From Montifringilla adamsi (lineage: Eukaryota > Chordata > Aves > Passeriformes > Passeridae), in the NCBI GenBank assembly GCA_017590115.1, contig JAGGNK010012559.1, forward strand, positions 4,639,459 through 4,703,458: DNA of 64,000 nt, read 5' to 3'. Under the pieces are notes generated by a model, which was given only the letters and a program-made list of their open reading frames with translations, was not told the origin of the DNA and made no database searches. Position 1 is the first letter of the stretch; each line of letters opens with the position of its first letter. The translations under genes and the position numbers were made by a program. Shown here piece after piece: positions 29,265-42,100 of the stretch.

Positions 29265-32116
29265 TCAGAGCATCCGGGTCACCACCATGGTGAGGAAATC
29301 CTCGTAGCTGAGGCGGACGTTTCCCACCATGGCCGTGTCCTTCTCCCGGAAGGCGTCGGTGAGGCTCTGCAGCTGCATGCAGATGTGGATGAACCGGTCC
29401 AGTTGGATACTGGGATTGGGATTGGGGGAACGCTGGGCGTACCGGGCCAGCAGCAGCTGGCTGAACTGGGGGCTCAGGTTGTAGCCCATCTGGGAGAAAG
29501 CTGGGAGCAAGGAAAATTTGGATTGAACCTTCCCAAAGGGAGGGGGAGTGGCTGTGTGCTCCTCCCCCACGTCCCACACACTCCATCGCCCACTCCCACC
29601 ACCCTTCCCACACTTCCCACTCAGGGTGTGCACGGGCAGGGCTCTCCAGAGGAATCAAACCACAAATTCCAGGCATTTTTCCCTTTTACACACACCCAGG
29701 AGCTCCTCCCAAAAAAAACCAGGTTCCAGCCACTCATCGTTGAGGGGGAATTCTGGGCTTCCTGAAGGAACTTTGTGCCCCACCCCTGCTGCAGCTCATC
29801 ACCTCCTGTCCCCTGGGAAGCTCCTGGTTTATCCCGTGGACAATTCCCAAGGAAGCACCCCAGGAGCTCAGAGCCCCCCAGCTCGGCTGCAGCGACAACT
29901 CCAGGAGGAATTCCAGTTTCCAGCTGGGAACAGAGCCCAGCAGTGGCTGTGGGGGGGTCGGGACAGGCCAGGCTGGTGGCTGTGGTCCTCACCCACCTTG
30001 CTGGAGCTCGCTGAAGCTGATGGAGCCCGACTGATCCCGGTCATACTGCTGGAAGAGGCTCCTCCACTGCTGGATGAAGCGCAGCAGGGCGGAGAAGCCG
30101 TAGACGTCGATGCGCCCCGACCGCGTCTTGTCAAACATGTCTGGGCAGGGAGGAGCAGGAACAGGGCAGGGAGGAGTGGGAAAGCTGCAGAAACTTCCAG
30201 GGAGCTCAGGATCCACGCCATGGCTCCCTGGAGTCCTGCTCTGATCCCAAAAATCCCCCTCGCCAGGACTGCGATCGACTGGGACCACTCAAGACTGGTA
30301 AGAAACGGCACCAAAAGCTGAGGCTGGGGCAAGCTTTGGGTCAGTCTCTGCATTTTTTGGGCTTTCCTCCCTTTCCTCCCTGTCCTTCTGGGATCTGGGG
30401 CTTGTGCAGAGCTGGGATTTCCTTTCCCAAGCAGGATTTTGGGCCCTTCACTCATGTCCTGCACCACTGGGAGCTGCTTGGTTTGCCCAGCTCTGGCTCC
30501 AGCCAGGAGCGATGCCCAGGGAAAAGGGGAATTCTGCCAGGATGGGCTTCACCCCAAATCCAACCAAACCACATTAGAAGAGGGAAGGAGATCCCAAACT
30601 CACTGATCATGAGCAGACAGGTCTCATCATTGAACGAGGACCAGTTGTTGTTGACCAGAGCCTGCTTCAGCTCCTTGATGGAGATGAACCCGCTGTGATC
30701 CGTATCCACCGTCTGGAACCAGGAAAACGCCTCGGGATCCACCCCTGGGGGGGCATTCCCTGCGCGGGGAGAGGCCATCGGAGCTGTCACCTTCCCCTCG
30801 GACAGGCCACGGGCTGGGGGTGGCTCCCAGGGCCGGGCAGAGCTTCTCCTCCCACAGTAAAAACCCGGGAAAACGGGGCAGGAAGGGCTGGGATGGGCAC
30901 GGAGCGGCTGGAGCCGGGAATGGGCTGGGAACCAGAGCCCGGCGGAGCTCTGGGATGGAGAGGGAGCCCCGGTGCTGCCCCACAAACCCGGCAGCACCGG
31001 GAGACGGGTGTGGGGTGAAAGTTTTAGGGCTGCCTGGCACTTCCTCTTCCTCCTCTTTCTTTCCCTCCTCCTCTTCCTTCTCCTCCTCCTCTAGGATTTC
31101 AAAATAATAAACCGGGAATTTCATTCTCGTGATGGCTTCTGCTGAGCTGGGGACCCCCTCAACCCCCACTCGCACACCGGGGTGGGGACCCCATCACTCC
31201 CCATCTCTGTCCCGGGTACCGCGGCAGGGAGACCCCAGACTCACCTCCCGGGGCCGGCCCGCCGTAGGGCCCGGGCTGGGGGCTGCCGTAGGGGCCGCCG
31301 TAGGGACCCCCGGGCGGGGGCTGCCCGTAGGGTCCCGGGGGTGGCCCCCCACCGTAGGGAGCCCCGGGGTAGGGGCCGACCGGGGGGGGCTGTCCTGCGC
31401 CGGGGTAGCCCTGGGGAGGGGACAGAGCCGGTGTGAGGCGGGCACCGGGCACCGAGATGGGCACGGGACGGACCTCGTGTCGCTCACCCTGGAGCTCCTG
31501 CGCGACCCCCCTGGCCCTCAGCCCTGGACCGGCCCCCGGTGCGATCCCCGCCCCGGTCACAGTCCCGATCCCGATCCTGGTCACAGTCCCGATCCCGGTC
31601 ACAGTCCCGCTCCCGGTCACAGTCCCGATCCCGGTCACAGTCCTGCTCCCAATCCCGATCCCGATCCCGGTCACAGTCCCGATGCCGATCCTGATCCCGG
31701 TCACAGTCCAGATCCCGATCCCGGTCACAATCCGGATCCCGGTCACAGTCCCGATGCCGATCCTGATCCCGGTCACAGACCAGATCCCCCTCCCGGTCAC
31801 AGTCCGGATCCCGGTCACAATCCCGCTCCCGGTCACAGTCCGGATCCCGGTCCCTGGTCCCCGGCGCCGCTCCGGGTTCCGGTCCCGCTCCCCGCTCCCA
31901 CTCTCCGCTGCCTCTCCGGTCCCGCCCCGCGGTCCCCATTCCCCGCCCCCCGGTCCCGGTCGGGCTCCCTGCCGCCGCTCCCACTCCTCCGCTCCCGGTC
32001 CCGGTCCCAGTCCCAGACTCAGTCCCAGTTCCCCGCCGCCGCTCCTTGTCCTCGTCCCGGTCCCGATCCCGATCCCGGTCCCGGTCCCATTCCCGCACCT
32101 GCCCCGGGTACGCCAT
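29265..32116 (-). CDS. PEF1: PEF1, peflin (penta-EF-hand protein, 5 exons)
   Basis: Peflin heterodimerises with ALG-2 (PDCD6), tunes COPII transport at ER exit sites and acts as a calcium-dependent co-adaptor of CUL3-KLHL12. Exons on the minus strand: 32116-32099 (MAYPGQ), 31410-31245, 30759-30604, 30140-29997, 29500-29265; 720 nt, 239 aa. Residues 1-61 form a Gly/Pro/Tyr-rich tail with [15 protein letters not shown] repeats. The EF-hand loops are at about 80-91 ([12 protein letters not shown]), 116-127 ([12 protein letters not shown], lacking the usual acidic last residue) and 146-157 ([12 protein letters not shown]), followed by degenerate EF4 and EF5 and the end VVTRML. Human peflin is 284 aa; the difference is nearly all in the N-terminal repeat tail, while the penta-EF-hand core is full length. 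Confidence 0.96.
31550..32098. repeat. 'gatcccggtcacagtccc' minisatellite in PEF1 intron 1
   Basis: About 25 imperfect units of 'ccggtcacagtcc' joined to 'cgatcc', grading near 32040 into pure 'cgatcc/cggtcc'. It fills most of the intron and ends directly against the exon-1 splice donor. It leaves all frames open (Pro-Asp/His-Ser repeats on plus, Arg-Asp repeats on minus), which is a property of the 18-bp unit and not evidence of a protein. Confidence 0.9.
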
Positions 32117-32147
32117 AGTGGATCTTCCGCCCCCGGGCACGCCCAGA

Positions 32148-32225
32148 TGACGTCACATGAATAAGAGTCACACATTGGGTACGGTGGGAAGTGACCACGC
32201 CCCTGGGCGGGGCGGAGGCAGAGCG
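32148..32225 (-). promoter_or_regulatory. PEF1 promoter: palindromic CRE, CCAAT box and GC box
   Basis: A perfect CRE TGACGTCA lies at 32148-32155, 32 bp upstream of the PEF1 start codon. A CCAAT box (plus-strand ATTGG, 32174-32178) and a GC box ('gggcggggcgg', about 32205-32217) lie behind it. No TATA box is visible. This is the expected look of a CpG-type housekeeping promoter; the start site itself cannot be read from sequence. Confidence 0.6.
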
Positions 32226-32330
32226 GTGACGCGCGGGAAGCGCGCGCCCGAGGGGGCCTTAAAGCGGCAACGGCGCCTGGGAGCGGTGGGGCCCACCGGG
32301 AGGGGATAGCATTGGGAGCTGCCCGGGAGC

Positions 32331-32490
32331 GGGGCTGGAATTCCCCGGGAGCTCATCCTGGGCCAGCCTGGGACTGCGGCTGGGATCAGTCTGGGAATGG
32401 GGCTGGAATTCCCCGGGAGCTCATCCTGGGCCAGCCTGGGACTGCGGCTGGGATCAGTCTGGGAATGGGGCTGGAATTCCCCGGGAGCTC
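32331..32490. repeat. 68-bp tandem repeat, about 2.3 copies
   Basis: 'ggggctggaattcccc' recurs at 32331, 32399 and 32467 with identical intervening sequence. It lies between the PEF1 promoter and the COL16A1 3' end. The remainder of 32490-32880 is degenerate 'ggctgggat' sequence without a gene. Confidence 0.85.
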
Positions 32491-33195
32491 AGCCGGGATC
32501 TGCCCGGGAATGGGGTGGTGACCCCACAAAATGCGGGCTGGGATTTCCTTGGCAGCAGGACCGAGATCCCTCCAGGAGCAGGGCTGGGATGGCAGTCTGG
32601 GCTTCCCAGGAATCCCAGGCATGATCCAAGAGCAGGGCTGGGGGCAGCCTGAGTAGGGCTGGAATCCCCACAAGACCACGGGAATTCGTTTGGGATTCCT
32701 CCAGAGGCAAGGCTGGGATCCCACCCCATCACAGATCTCCTGGGACCGGGGCTGGGATGTGCTGGGATGAGAATGAGACCTCCCCAGGAATGGCGCTGGG
32801 AAACCCCCAGATCACGGCTGGGATTGCCCCTGAGACAGCGCCAGCATGCCCTGGGATCAGAACTGGGACACGCCATCAGTCCCAGGGTCACAGGGATCTC
32901 AGGGTCACCGTGTCCCCAACCAGAGTGGTCTCAGAACCGGCCCGAGCAGCATCCCTCGGTGACAGGCTGGGGACAGGGCTGGGGACAGGGCTGGCGAGGA
33001 GCACAGCCCCAGCCGTGCCCACTGACGGAGCCGGGAGGCGCGGGGCCACCTGCACAGGTGTATTTTCGGGGCAGGATCCACCCGCCCCCACCATTGCTGT
33101 ACAAGCCCCGAGCCCCCCGCCACGGGCACGGCCCCGGCACAGCGGGGAAACAACACGAACAATATTAACAGCAAACTGGGGGTCACGGGGGGCGC

Positions 33196-36100
33196 TCAGC
33201 CGAAGGGACCCTTGACATTCTTGGGCTGGAAGAGTGGCTGCTCCATGGGCACGGCCCCCAGGCAGTCGGCGGGGCTGCAGTGCCCCGTCTTGCCCGGCTG
33301 CCCCGTGGCACCGGGAGGGCCGGGGATGCCAGGAATGCCCTGCTGCCCCACGGGGCCCGGGGGACCCATCTTGCCGTAGCCTGGTGGCCCTTGGGGACCT
33401 GGAAGAGATGGGGTGAAAGAAGGGTGAGGGGGGTGGCAGCAAAGGCCAGGGTGGGGCTGGGGGCCAGGCAGAGAGATGGGGCTCACCTGGGGGTCCCGGG
33501 GGGCCGCTGTCCCCCATCAGCCCCACACCTTTCTCGCCTTTCTCTCCTTTGGCACCCGGCTCACCTGGGGGAGAGGTGGATGGAGAGGAGGGGTGAGAGC
33601 CTGGCACAGCCACAGCATCCCAGGGGACACTGGGAATGTCCCGGGGACACTGGGAATGAACTGGGGACACTGGGAATGTCCCGGGGACACTGGGAATGAA
33701 CTGGGGATACTGGGAATGTCCTGGGGACACTGGGAACACCCCAGGGACATTGAGAACATGATGGGGACACTGGGAATGAATTGGGGACAGTGGGAATGAA
33801 CTGGGGACACTGGGAATGAACTGGGGACACTTGGAACACTCCAGGGACACCGGGAACATGATGAGGACACGGGGAGCACCCCAGGAGCACCGGGAACATC
33901 CTGGGGACACTGGGAACACTGCAGAGACACTGGGAATGCCCCAGGGACACCGGGAACACTGCAGGGACACCAGGAACATCCTGGGGACACTGGGAACACT
34001 GCAGGGACACTGGGAACGCCCCAGGGACACCGGGAAGGTGCTGCGGACACTGGGAATACCCCAGGGACACCAGGAACACCGCAGGGACACCAGGAACATC
34101 CTGGGGACACCGCAGGGACACGGGGAACGCCCCGGGGAGCAGCACGTACCCCGCATGCCCGGCACACCCTGCCGTCCCTCTCTGCCGATCTGCCCCGGCA
34201 TCCCCGGGGATCCGGGGGGTCCCGGCCGGCCGGGCAGCCCGTCCTTCCCGGGGGGACCGGGCCTGCCCGGGGATGCCACCATCTCCACCGGGAAGTGCAG
34301 CCGGGAGGTGTAATACGCCATCCGCTCTGCGGGGACACGCACCGAGCTCAGCCGCTCTGCGGGGACAGGGCGGGGACACGGGGAGAGTCCCCGGGCCTCG
34401 CCGCCACCCCCTGCCCGTTACCGTCAAACATCTTGTTCAGCTCCTGGCGGATGAACCGCTTGACCTCGTCGTAATTCACCACATCTCCCTGCGGGGACAC
34501 GAGGGGACACGCGAGGGGACGCGCGAGGGGACAGGCGGGGGGACACGGCCACCACGTCCCGCCACAGGGACAGCGTCCTGCCCCCCGACACGGCCACCCG
34601 ATGTCCTTACCATCATCCCCGGCGGTCCCGGTAGGCCGGGGCTGCCCGCGGGGCCCGGCGAGCCCGGGGGTCCCCTCTCTCCCGCGGGTCCCCGAGGTCC
34701 CACGAGCCCCATGGAGCCGCTTTTGCCGGGCCCCCCGGGCATTCCGGCTCTGCCCTTCTCCCCGGGATACCCCCGCTCGCCGGGGGCTCCAGCGTCACCC
34801 TGCGGACAGGAAAGGTCAGTCCTGGCGTGCCGGGACAGCTGTGGGACACCGTGGTGGCCGTGGTGGCACTGCCAGGTGGCACAGCCTCACCTTCTGTCCG
34901 GCCGGGCCCGCAATGCCCGGTTTTCCTGGGGGTCCCTGGAAAACAGGAGCAGTGTGACAGGGATGTCCCCACCCTGGGGACAGCCCGGCCAGGCCAGAGG
35001 ATGACAAAATCCCTGTCCAGCGGGGCAGGAAAGCTCCAGAGAACCCTGCTCACCTCCTTCCCAACGGGTCCGTCCGGTCCCTGCTCTCCCTGCGGGGTCA
35101 AAGAGGGGCAGCGTGAGGTGGTGACACCACGGGGCCACCCCCGATGTCCCCACGTGCCGGGGTGCAGGGTCCTGCTGTGCTCACCGGTGGTCCCGGGTGT
35201 CCCGGGGGTCCCGGCTGTCCTGGCATTCCCGGCAGACCCCGCTCGCCCGTGGAGCCGCGCTCTCCCTTCAGCCCCTGCGGGGAGGAGGGACAGGGAGCAT
35301 CGGGAGCATCGGGAGCATCGGGATCACCGGGATCAGGCGATCCCAAGCCCATCCCCACCCCAAATCCCCGCCCCAAAGCCCGGAGCGAGGGCTCTAGCCC
35401 TGGCAGTACTCACCACCCCAGCGAGGCCAGCGGGACCCGGCTGTCCCGGGCTGCCAGGGGGACCCTGGGGACAGAAACAGGGGGGTCACGGGTGGTGTCC
35501 CCACTCCCTGCCCCCAAGGGATCCCCGCTGTGATCCCCCCATCATGGGGGCAGCAACTTACGATGAGCCCTGGGGGTCCCTGCCGGCCTTGGGGTCCCAT
35601 GGGTCCGGGGTCACCCTGAGGAAGGCAAGGTGAGGAGGAGGAGGAGGAAGGGCGGTGGTGATGAGGGGGTGCCCAGGGGTCCCCCAGCCCTCGCTCACCT
35701 CGGCTCCTGGCCGGCCCGTGCTCCCTGGGGGGCCGGGTTTGCCACAGTCACCCTAAAAGGGGGAAGGGACATCAGGGACAGAGCAGTGAGTGGAGTCCTG
35801 GCCAGGCTCGAGGTCCCTGGGGATGTCACCAGGCAGTGTCACCACTGCTCACCTTCGGTCCTGGGATCCCTGGGTGTCCTGTCTTGCCCTTGAAACCCTG
35901 GAGAGAGGAAAGAGCTGGGTGGGGGTCCCAGGGTGCTGCCAGGTGACCCTGACCCTGCAGTGCCGGTCCAAGGCCACCACTCGCGCTCGGTGTCCCCAGG
36001 AACACATCAGGGGACAGTCCCTGCTCGGGGGAGCCTGGCTTGTCTGCCAGGCATGGAGCACTAGCGAGGGGTGACAAGGAGGGCTGTCACTCACCGGAGG

Positions 36101-39100
36101 ACCCATCATTCCTGGTGGCCCAGGGGGACCGGGGTCACCCTGGGGAGAGAGAGACAGGGGTTGGGGGTGTCCTGGGGGTGCAGGGTGGCTGCCCCCCGCC
36201 AAAATCCGGAGAGATCCGGAGCCTCACCCTCAGCCCTGGCTTGCCATCCTTGCCATCGAGTCCTTCCAAGCCAGCAGGGCCCTGTGGGGACAAGGTGGCA
36301 GTGACAGAGGGAGGTTTGCATTGGGAAGCTCTGGGGGTCCCCAAGGGACTTGCTCAGGGAATCCCAGGCCATGGGAACAGATCCCTGGGAGTGGGAACAG
36401 ATCCCTGAGGATGGGAACAGATCCTTGGAGAATGGGAACAGGTCCCTGGGGATGGGAACAGGTCCTGGAGAACGGGAACAGGTCCCTGGGGAATGGGAAC
36501 AGATGCTGGGGAATGGAAACAGAATCCTGGGGATGGGAACAGATCCTTGGAGAATGGGAACAGATCCTGGGGAATAGAAACAGGTCCCTGGGGATGGGAA
36601 CAGGTCCCTGGGGAATGGGAACAGGTCCTGGGAATGGGAACAGGTCCTTGAGGATGGGAACAGATCCTTGGGAATGGGAACAGATCCCTGGGGATGGGAA
36701 CGGGTCCCTGGGGAATGGGAACGGGTCCCTGGGGAGTGGGAACAGATCCCTGGAGATGGGAACAGGTCCCTGGGAATGGGAACAGATCCTTGGAGAATGG
36801 GAACAGGTCCTAGAGAATGGGAACGGGTCCCTGGGGATGGGAACAGATCCCTGGGGACAGGAACAGCCAGTGGTGCTCCCAGGAGCACCCGAGGGTGACA
36901 CACAGTGGAGGGGGTCTTACCTGGATTCCCGGGGGTCCGGGGGGCCCGGGGGGCCCTGGCATCCCGGCAGGGCCTCGCACGCCCTCGCTGCCCTGCAGGA
37001 GCCGCAGGAGTCACGGCACGGCAGGGACCGGCCACAAAGGCAGCCACAGCCCGAGGGACAGGCGGGGACACAGAGCCACCGCCCGCTGCCACTTGTCCCT
37101 GGCACTCACCTTCTCTGCCACAGGCCCTGGTGGCCCGGCTGGACCAGCCTTTCCTGGGAAGCCAGGAGGACCCTAAAGAGGAGAGGGGTGTGGAGTGAAG
37201 GGGGATCCCAGTCCATAAATCCCGAACTTTCCTGGCTTATTTTAATGGGATTATTTTTAATGGGATCTGGGGCTGCTCCCTGATTGTCACCCCACTCGTG
37301 TCCCTCTCGTAGAACACCCTGTCCTGTGGGGACACGGGGACACACGGCCAGGAACGGGGTCCCTCTCCCAGGGTGCTGGAATTCCCAATGGAACGTATGC
37401 AGAATTCCCAGTGGTGTTGACTCAGAATTCCCAGTGGGATTTATTCAGAATTCCCAGTGGGATTACTCAGAATTCCTGGAGGGGTTTACTCAAAATTCCC
37501 AGTGGGGTTTACTTTGAATTCCCAGTGGGGTTTACTCAAAATTCCCAGTGGGATTTACTCACCGGTGGTCCTGGGAAGCCAGGCTGGCCCTGGAAACCCT
37601 GAGGAGAGACAGGAGCTGAGCTGGACCCCACAGCCCACAGGGGTCCTGGGGGTCCTGTCCCCTTTGGGGACACTCACCTGGTCCCCCTTCTCTCCAGCGC
37701 TTCCCGGGAGCCCACGCTCGCCCCTGGGACCCTGTGGAGAGATGGGATGGGGTGGTGGGAGCACCCCAAACCCCCCGCCCAGCCACCCCCCTCCCTCCCC
37801 ACAGCCCCCAGGATGGGCACCTACCGCTGGCCCCACGGGATTGGGGCACAGGAGGGGTTTGGGGTAGGGATGGGATTTGGGGCAAGGATGGGATTTGGGG
37901 CTTGGGTGGGGTTTGGGATACGGGTGGGATTTGGGGCATGGGTAGGATTTGGGGTGTGGATAGAACTTGCCAGAGGGTTGGGATTTGGGGCAGGGTTGGG
38001 ATTTGGGGCAGGGCTGGGATTTGAGGAAGGGCTGGGGCAGGGGGGCTGGCAGGGGCTGCCTGGTCCCCCCAGTACTCACAGGAAGGCCGGGGGGCCCCGT
38101 GGCCCCGGGGTAGCCGGGTTGTCCTGGAGGTCCCTGTGTGTGAGAATGATGACACTGAGCCACCTGGGGCAGCGCCCCAGCCAGTGCCACCCCCCACAGG
38201 CCGCCAGTGTCCCCCTGTCCCCTGGTCCCACCGCACTCACCGGCTCCCCTTTGGCACCGGCCAGTCCTGCAGGGCCACGTTCCCCTTGCAGACCCTTTGT
38301 GGGGAGAAGAAAGGAGATACAGGGGCGTCTCCTACAGCCCCTGCCGGGGCTGTGCCCACCTGGCAGCAGGACCTGGGCACAGCCCCTGGGGTCTGTGACC
38401 TCTGCCAGCCTGCTGGGGCTGCCTGGGCTCCCTCCACCCCTGCAGGCACTGGGGTCAGTGTCCAGGCACGGTGGGGAAGCTCAAACCCTGGTGCCACGGA
38501 AATCTCAGCCCTGGGGGGCTGCGTGGGGTGCCCAGCTCTGGCTGCAGCCCTCAGCTCCAGCCTGGTGCCCCCCGTCCTCCCAGGGTGACACGGGGACAGC
38601 CCAGAGCACCACGGGGACCTCCGGGGTGGGTTAGTGGGGTGACGTGGTGCCGAGGTGACAGAGAGTGACAGGACACGCTGGCACACCGCAGAGCACGGCC
38701 CACAGAGAGCCCCCGAGAGCCCCAGAGAGGCCGTGGGGTGACGGTGACATTAGTGGACGAGGGGACATGAGCAGGAGCGCGGGATCCTCCGGGAGCCGCC
38801 GGCACAGCCCCACCACCAGCTCCTGTGGGGAGCGAGCAGGGGCAGCAGGAGGGTGGAGATGGAGGTGGAGGTGAGGATGAAGATGGAGATGAAGATGGAG
38901 ATGAAGGCTGAGTGACCACACAGGAGTGGCCAGAGGAGGAGGAGGAGGAGGAGCCCAGGCCACACACGGGATCCTGCTGGCCCCCACCAGGGGTGTCCCT
39001 GGAGCTGTGACGGTCACCCGGCCCAGGTGGCAGCTCCCTGGCACACCTGGAGCCGCGCCAGCTCCCGCGGCGCCGAGGGCACCCAGCAGGTGGCGAGTGC

Positions 39101-42100
39101 CAGCACCAGGTCCCCGAGCTGAGGAAGATCATCCCCAAATCCGGGTCCGCCGGGACCCCCTGCTTTGGGAGGGAGGAGCGGGAATGGCAGGATGGAGATG
39201 GAGTGGGAGGGGAGGGGCAGCTGCGCTGCGGCTGTCCCAGCGGGGACAGCGACAGGGGACACAGCCAAACCAAGCGGCAGCGACACAAGGGCACAGAGCG
39301 GAGCCGTGCTGCGTTCTTACGGGCAGTCCGGGGGCGCCCGGCGTTCCAGGAAAGCCTGGGGGGCCCTGAGGGGAGAAACAGGGAGGTCACAGCTTGGAAA
39401 AGGCGCTGGGGAGCCTGGCCTGAGCCCTGGGGGTGCCACAGAGCTCCTGCTCCGCCTGGGGGCTGGCAGCGGCGTCACCTCCTCCTCCTCCAGCCTCCGC
39501 GGGGACATCCGTGCCGTGCCATGTCACACCTGTGCCTCGCCACGGCCGCGGCCCTCTGCCTCAGGGCAGTGTGCCAGGCCCCTTTGGCGACCTGCTTTGA
39601 GGGGCTGCGAGCCCCCCAGACCCCCCCGGCCCAGGGAGCGGTACTCACGATGGGTCCGGGTGGTCCTGGGGGTCCGCGAAGCCCTGGCGAGCCCTGGGGA
39701 GGAGGATGGGGGTGACACCGAGGTGGGGACAGCACCGCGGGACGTGCCACAGCCCCCGGGAAGGGTTGGGGTGGCAGGGAGGAGGGGTCGGAGGGCACCC
39801 ACCTGCTCTCCTCTCTCTCCTGGGATGCCCGGGGCTCCCGGCAGCCCGGGGTGACCCGCGCAGTCAGGGCTGTCACCCTGCACAGGGTGGGGACACATCA
39901 GGATCCCGAGGTGAGCCCTGCCAAGCCTCCCCAAAGCTCCCCACAGCTGGGGGACAGTCCTGGATGCCCCGCAGGGACCGTCCCTGGGGTGGCAGCAGGA
40001 CAGTCACTCACCCGCGCCTCCTCCGCTCGCGGGAACTGCGCAAAGCACTGGAAAAGAACCCCGGCGTCACCCAGCTGTGACAAAGGACGAGCCTGTCCCT
40101 CCTGCCGGGATCCCCCTGGGGCTGTGCCAGCATTCCCAGTGTCCCCAGAGGGCGGCACTTCCCCCAGCTGCCACCAAATCCAATTCCCGGCGACTCGGGG
40201 GGCGTCTCTCCTGCGCAGTCAGGGGGTGCCGAGCACCCAAATCCCCACGCAGAGCTGTGGGAACACTCACCCTGGCACAGTTCTCGCTGCCAGGGGCGCC
40301 TGGCATGCCCCCATCCCCCTTCTCCCCCTCCACGCCCCCGGGAGCTTCCAGCGCTGCCTGCAGCTGGGCACAGTCCCCGCAGAGAGTCTGAAATGGGGGG
40401 AAAAAGGGGAGTCAGGGGTGCCCCGAGGGTCCCCAGGGCAGGAGGGTGAGCCCATCCCCACCTCTCACCTTCAGCACCTCGATGTTCCTCTCAGCCATGA
40501 CGGCCAGAGGGCCCTGGAGGAGAGGGAGGGATGCAGGGAATTGTCCCCGCACTGGGGACCCGGACATTGCCACGGGAATTGTCACCACCTACCAGGTCTC
40601 CAGCCGGTCCAGGCAGCCCGGGCAAGCCGTTGTGTCCCGGCATTCCCTAAATCCCAGGGGAATACTCAAACCCTGCCCTGAAAGCTCAGGATGGGCCCCG
40701 CTCCCCTCTCCTGCTCCCCTCTCCCAGCTCTCACCTGGCGACCGGGGGCACCGGGAGGCCCGGGGGGGCCAGGAGCTCCGGGGGGGCCCTGCAAGACCCC
40801 AAAAACCGATCAGAGAGAGGCGAGGGGTGAGGGGGTGTCAGGGGCACAGCGGGGTGGCACCGACCTGCGGGCCGGGCTGGGGCTGCCAGGATATCCCGGT
40901 CCATAATCCCGGCGCTCCCTGGGGGTGAGAGAATCCCGGAGGGTGAAACGGGGCCGGGGGGGTGCCCGTGAGGGTGGCACAGCGCCAGGGGGGGAGACAC
41001 TCACCGGCATCCCGTTGTAGCTGGGGTCCTGGCGGGGGCTGGAGGGGCAGGAGCACTCGCCGGGGTCTCCCTGTAGGCACAGGGGGTGTGGGCAGGGCGG
41101 GTTTGGGGTGGCACGGGGAGGGCACGGCTCCACGCAGACCCCGACTCACCTTCTCTCCCTGGGCACCCTTCTCCCCCTGCCAGAGGAAAACGGAGATGGG
41201 CGTTAGGGCAGCCCCCGGTGCCCCCCACCCACCGTGTGACCCCCACACCTCTGGCACGCCCCCCTGGAAGGGGAGCCCCCGCTGCCCCTCGGGGCCCTAC
41301 GAGGAAGAGGAGGGTGAGGAAAACGCCAGGATGAAGGTGCCAGCAGGGTGGCACTGCCCATCCCCCAGGGCAGGACCTACCGGTGGCCCTGTGACGCTGC
41401 TCCCGGGTGGCCCAGGGGGTCCCGTGGCACCTTTGGGGCCCGGAGATCCCTGCGGAGGAAGGACAGCAGGAATGGGGAGCACGGGGGGGCACTGAGGGCT
41501 GGGGGACGCTCCCTTACCTTGGCACCTTTCTCTGCTGCCATCCCCGGGGGTCCCTGCGGTCCGGGGGGGCCCTGGGGGCAGGACAGGGTGTTGGTTCCCC
41601 CTCCCCCTCAGGGAGGGGACAGCGCTGTCCCCAGAGCCGCCACAAGGCACACAGAGGGCTGGCAGGGGTGTGACCCCATTACCCAGGGCTGGTCACCCCA
41701 AAATCCCACCCCAAACTCACAGGGGGTCCGGGGGATCCGGTGCTGCCGGGGTCTCCCTGGGAAAAGCAGAGTTTGTGAAAGCCACCAGAGCCACCCGGTG
41801 AGGGACAGCAGGGGACAACACAGGCACCCCAAAACCCACCTGTGGTCCTGGCTGGCCGATCCCCCGAGGTCCTGGCTCACCCTAGGGACACAGAGGGGCA
41901 CTGAGGTGTCCCCAGGACCCCAGGGGACACAGAGGGGCACTGAGGTGTCCCCAGGACCCCACACCCTGCACCCCACTCACCTGCAGCCCCTTGGGCCCGG
42001 CAGGACCCTGCACCCCCGGCAGCCCCGGCTTGCCCTAAAACACAGCAGCGTCACCCCGAGGACACGCTGCCAGCGGGCACTGTGCCCGTGGGGAGGGGAC

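Noticed and set aside
31159..32175. Long Arg-Asp and Pro-Asp-His-Ser repeat proteins on opposite strands
   Set aside because: The 18-bp unit has no stops in any frame. The segment is PEF1 intron 1, with clear splice sites on both sides.
33600..34135. CRISPR-like regular array
   Set aside because: The units are contiguous without unique spacers, and the array lies in a vertebrate collagen intron.
39060..39170. Extra COL16A1 collagen exon
   Set aside because: The segment reads Gly-rich in part, but the exons at 39321-39365 and 38241-38294 already join in register and no good splice pair encloses it.
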